This document shows, one piece after another, positions 63,151 through 64,000 of a stretch of 64,000 nucleotides of DNA. Within the stretch, counting starts at the first letter, position 1, and each line of letters starts with the position of its first letter. The notes below the pieces were generated by a model that made no database searches, had not been told where the DNA came from, and saw nothing but the letters and a program-made list of their open reading frames with translations. The stretch is taken from assembly GCA_016714015.1 (NCBI GenBank), contig JADJNZ010000001.1, forward strand, positions 372,001 to 436,000. The letters run 5' to 3'. The translations under genes and the position numbers were made by a program. The stretch comes from Gemmatimonadota bacterium. GTDB lineage: Bacteria > Gemmatimonadota > Gemmatimonadetes > Gemmatimonadales > Gemmatimonadaceae.

Positions 63151-63159
63151 TGCTAGAAT
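63151..63159 (+). promoter_or_regulatory. Extended -10 promoter candidate
   Basis: TGCTAGAAT (TG-N-TAGAAT, one mismatch to TATAAT) in an A/T-rich island that stands out from the flanking GC. No good -35, which extended -10 promoters do not need. Transcription would start near 63166 and run through the array. Confidence 0.5.
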
Positions 63160-63420
63160 TTGTTCTGGCCTCCTCGAGCGATATACAAGGAGGAGGGTCG
63201 AGCAAGGTGAATGGCGGGATTCGCGACCTGCCAACCTCGAGCTTCAGCCGGAGCACTCGAAGATCGACGTGGACAGTCGCGAGTCAGGAGCGGTCAGCAG
63301 GATCGGTCGAGCTGCCAATCGGAAGTCGCGTGCGGTCTCCCGCAACTCGCGGACGGTCACCGAGATCGAATGCTCTGACACCAGGCTCGCTCAGGCGGCA
63401 CCGGAGGCGTAGCGCTCGGA

Positions 63421-63694
63421 CGCCTCGGAGGAGAGTGCGGACACCCCGAAGTCGTGCGCGGACACGCGGCAGTTGCGCGCGGACACGTCGAAGTCGCGCC
63501 CGGGCACCTCGAACTCGCGCGCGGGCCCCTCGAAGTAGCGCGCGGGCACGTCGAACGAGCGCACGGACACGTCGAACGAGCGCACGGACACGTCGAACGA
63601 GCGCGCGGACACGTCGAACGAGCGCGCGGACACGTCGAACGAGAGCACGGACGCGTCGAAGGAGCGCACGGACACCCGCCTCTCGCTCGCTGTC
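63421..63694. repeat. 21-bp tandem array, about 13 units
   Basis: Units step by exactly 21 bp from 63421 to 63673. The central consensus is CACGTCGAACGAGCGCRCGGA; units near the left end differ mainly at the base after TCGAA and in the following codon. There are no spacers, so it is not CRISPR. On the minus strand the frame 63391-63900 reads as SARSFDV heptads; on the plus strand a frame from GTG 63207 reads as Arg/Thr/Ser-rich heptads to the window end. Confidence 0.9.
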
Positions 63695-63956
63695 TCTGCC
63701 AAGTGGAGGTCGGACCCGCGAGACCACCGGGCTGACCGTAAGGCCGAGCGCGTTGCGCGACGACCGCAGCAGACTGTCACGCGCCGACAGTCGACCTTCG
63801 CACGAGACGCGCAGAGGTTCCACGAGGACTCGCACGACCGCTCGCGACCCACGCACACGGGACGGACGGACGAGAAGCGTTCGCGGCCGGTCACGTCCAT
63901 TCTATGGAATGGTCAGGAGAGGTGAGGGGCACAGGCGGTTCGGTGTGAACCGAGAG

Positions 63957-64000
63957 AAGCAGAGGGGCCACCGGCGGACGCTCCGGTGGCCCCTCTGCTT
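63957..64000. terminator. Strong terminator at the window end
   Basis: Perfect 18-bp stem (63957-63974 with 63983-64000, beginning AAGCAGAGGGGCC), 8-nt loop. It could end a plus-strand transcript from 63166 or one from a minus-strand gene outside the window. Confidence 0.8.

Larger units (their letters stand above)
63050..64000. other. 951-bp interval with no supported protein gene
   Basis: Several frames stay open because of the 21-bp repeat, but none has the amino-acid make-up or codon use of its neighbours. The interval holds an extended -10 promoter candidate (63151-63159), a ribosome-binding-like AAGGAGGAGG that would be masked by a CCTCCTC/GAGGAGG stem (63169-63196), the 21-bp array and a strong terminal hairpin. 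A non-coding transcript is the simplest reading. Confidence 0.5.

Noticed and set aside
63211..63378. 55-codon gene after AAGGAGGAGG
   Set aside because: The ribosome-binding-like site would be sequestered by a CCTCCTC stem and the product has no recognisable features.
63421..63694. CRISPR array
   Set aside because: The units are contiguous 21-bp copies with no spacers, no leader and no cas genes.
63207..64000. Arg-rich protein gene starting at GTG 63207
   Set aside because: The frame is open to the window edge but runs through the 18-bp terminator stem. Its codons often end in A or T, unlike the neighbouring genes, and its product is a low-complexity R/T/S string.

Overview
The window is high-GC bacterial chromosome. 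I place it in the Gemmatimonadota by inference from gene content: a large BTAD-type regulator with a membrane segment and TPRs, secreted TPR and Ig/FN3-like proteins, and several S-box-free housekeeping operons with very short gaps. No similarity search was possible, so this placement rests on recognised families only. No rRNA, CRISPR array, phage gene or transposase was seen.

Layout. (1) 1-21052, minus strand: a five-gene operon whose stops and starts nearly all overlap. It encodes a secreted protein of about 4,020 residues, an FN3-type secreted protein, a small exported helical-repeat protein, an outer-membrane barrel and an Ig-like lipoprotein that runs off the window. A divergent gene (21268-24057) encodes a membrane-tethered BTAD/TPR regulator that probably controls it. 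(2) 24130-25467: an OmpA-type porin with thrombospondin-3 repeats, behind a promoter with a CRP/FNR-like palindrome. (3) 25682-38789: the classic cluster tRNA-Thr, tRNA-Tyr, tRNA-Gly, tRNA-Thr, rpmG, secE, nusG, rplK, rplA, rplJ, rplL, rpoB, rpoC, with tuf missing from its usual place. (4) 38930-43756: cysS, an odd ABC ATPase, an AI-2E family permease, pspA and a YbjN/CesT-like protein. (5) 43878-45430: L-serine dehydratase subunits sdaAB and sdaAA.

(6) 45442-46038: a single four-helix-bundle (23S intervening-sequence protein) gene lying between long purine/pyrimidine tracts that end in perfect 22-bp inverted repeats. A third copy of the repeat sits between two tRNA genes. (7) 46040-53724: a secreted glycoside-hydrolase-like protein and a secreted DUF5107/TPR protein, divergent from a MocR-type regulator. 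(8) 53702-57287: a DUF1579-like exported protein and uvrA. (9) 57460-63049, plus strand: a TPR protein, a transglutaminase-like membrane protein, an ABC exporter pair and a GNAT acetyltransferase. (10) 63050-64000: no convincing gene. It holds an extended -10 promoter candidate, a 21-bp tandem array and a very strong hairpin at the window end.

The main candidates for new biology are the inverted-repeat-bounded four-helix-bundle unit and its heptamer-periodic repeat family, the giant-protein operon, and the 21-bp array transcript.
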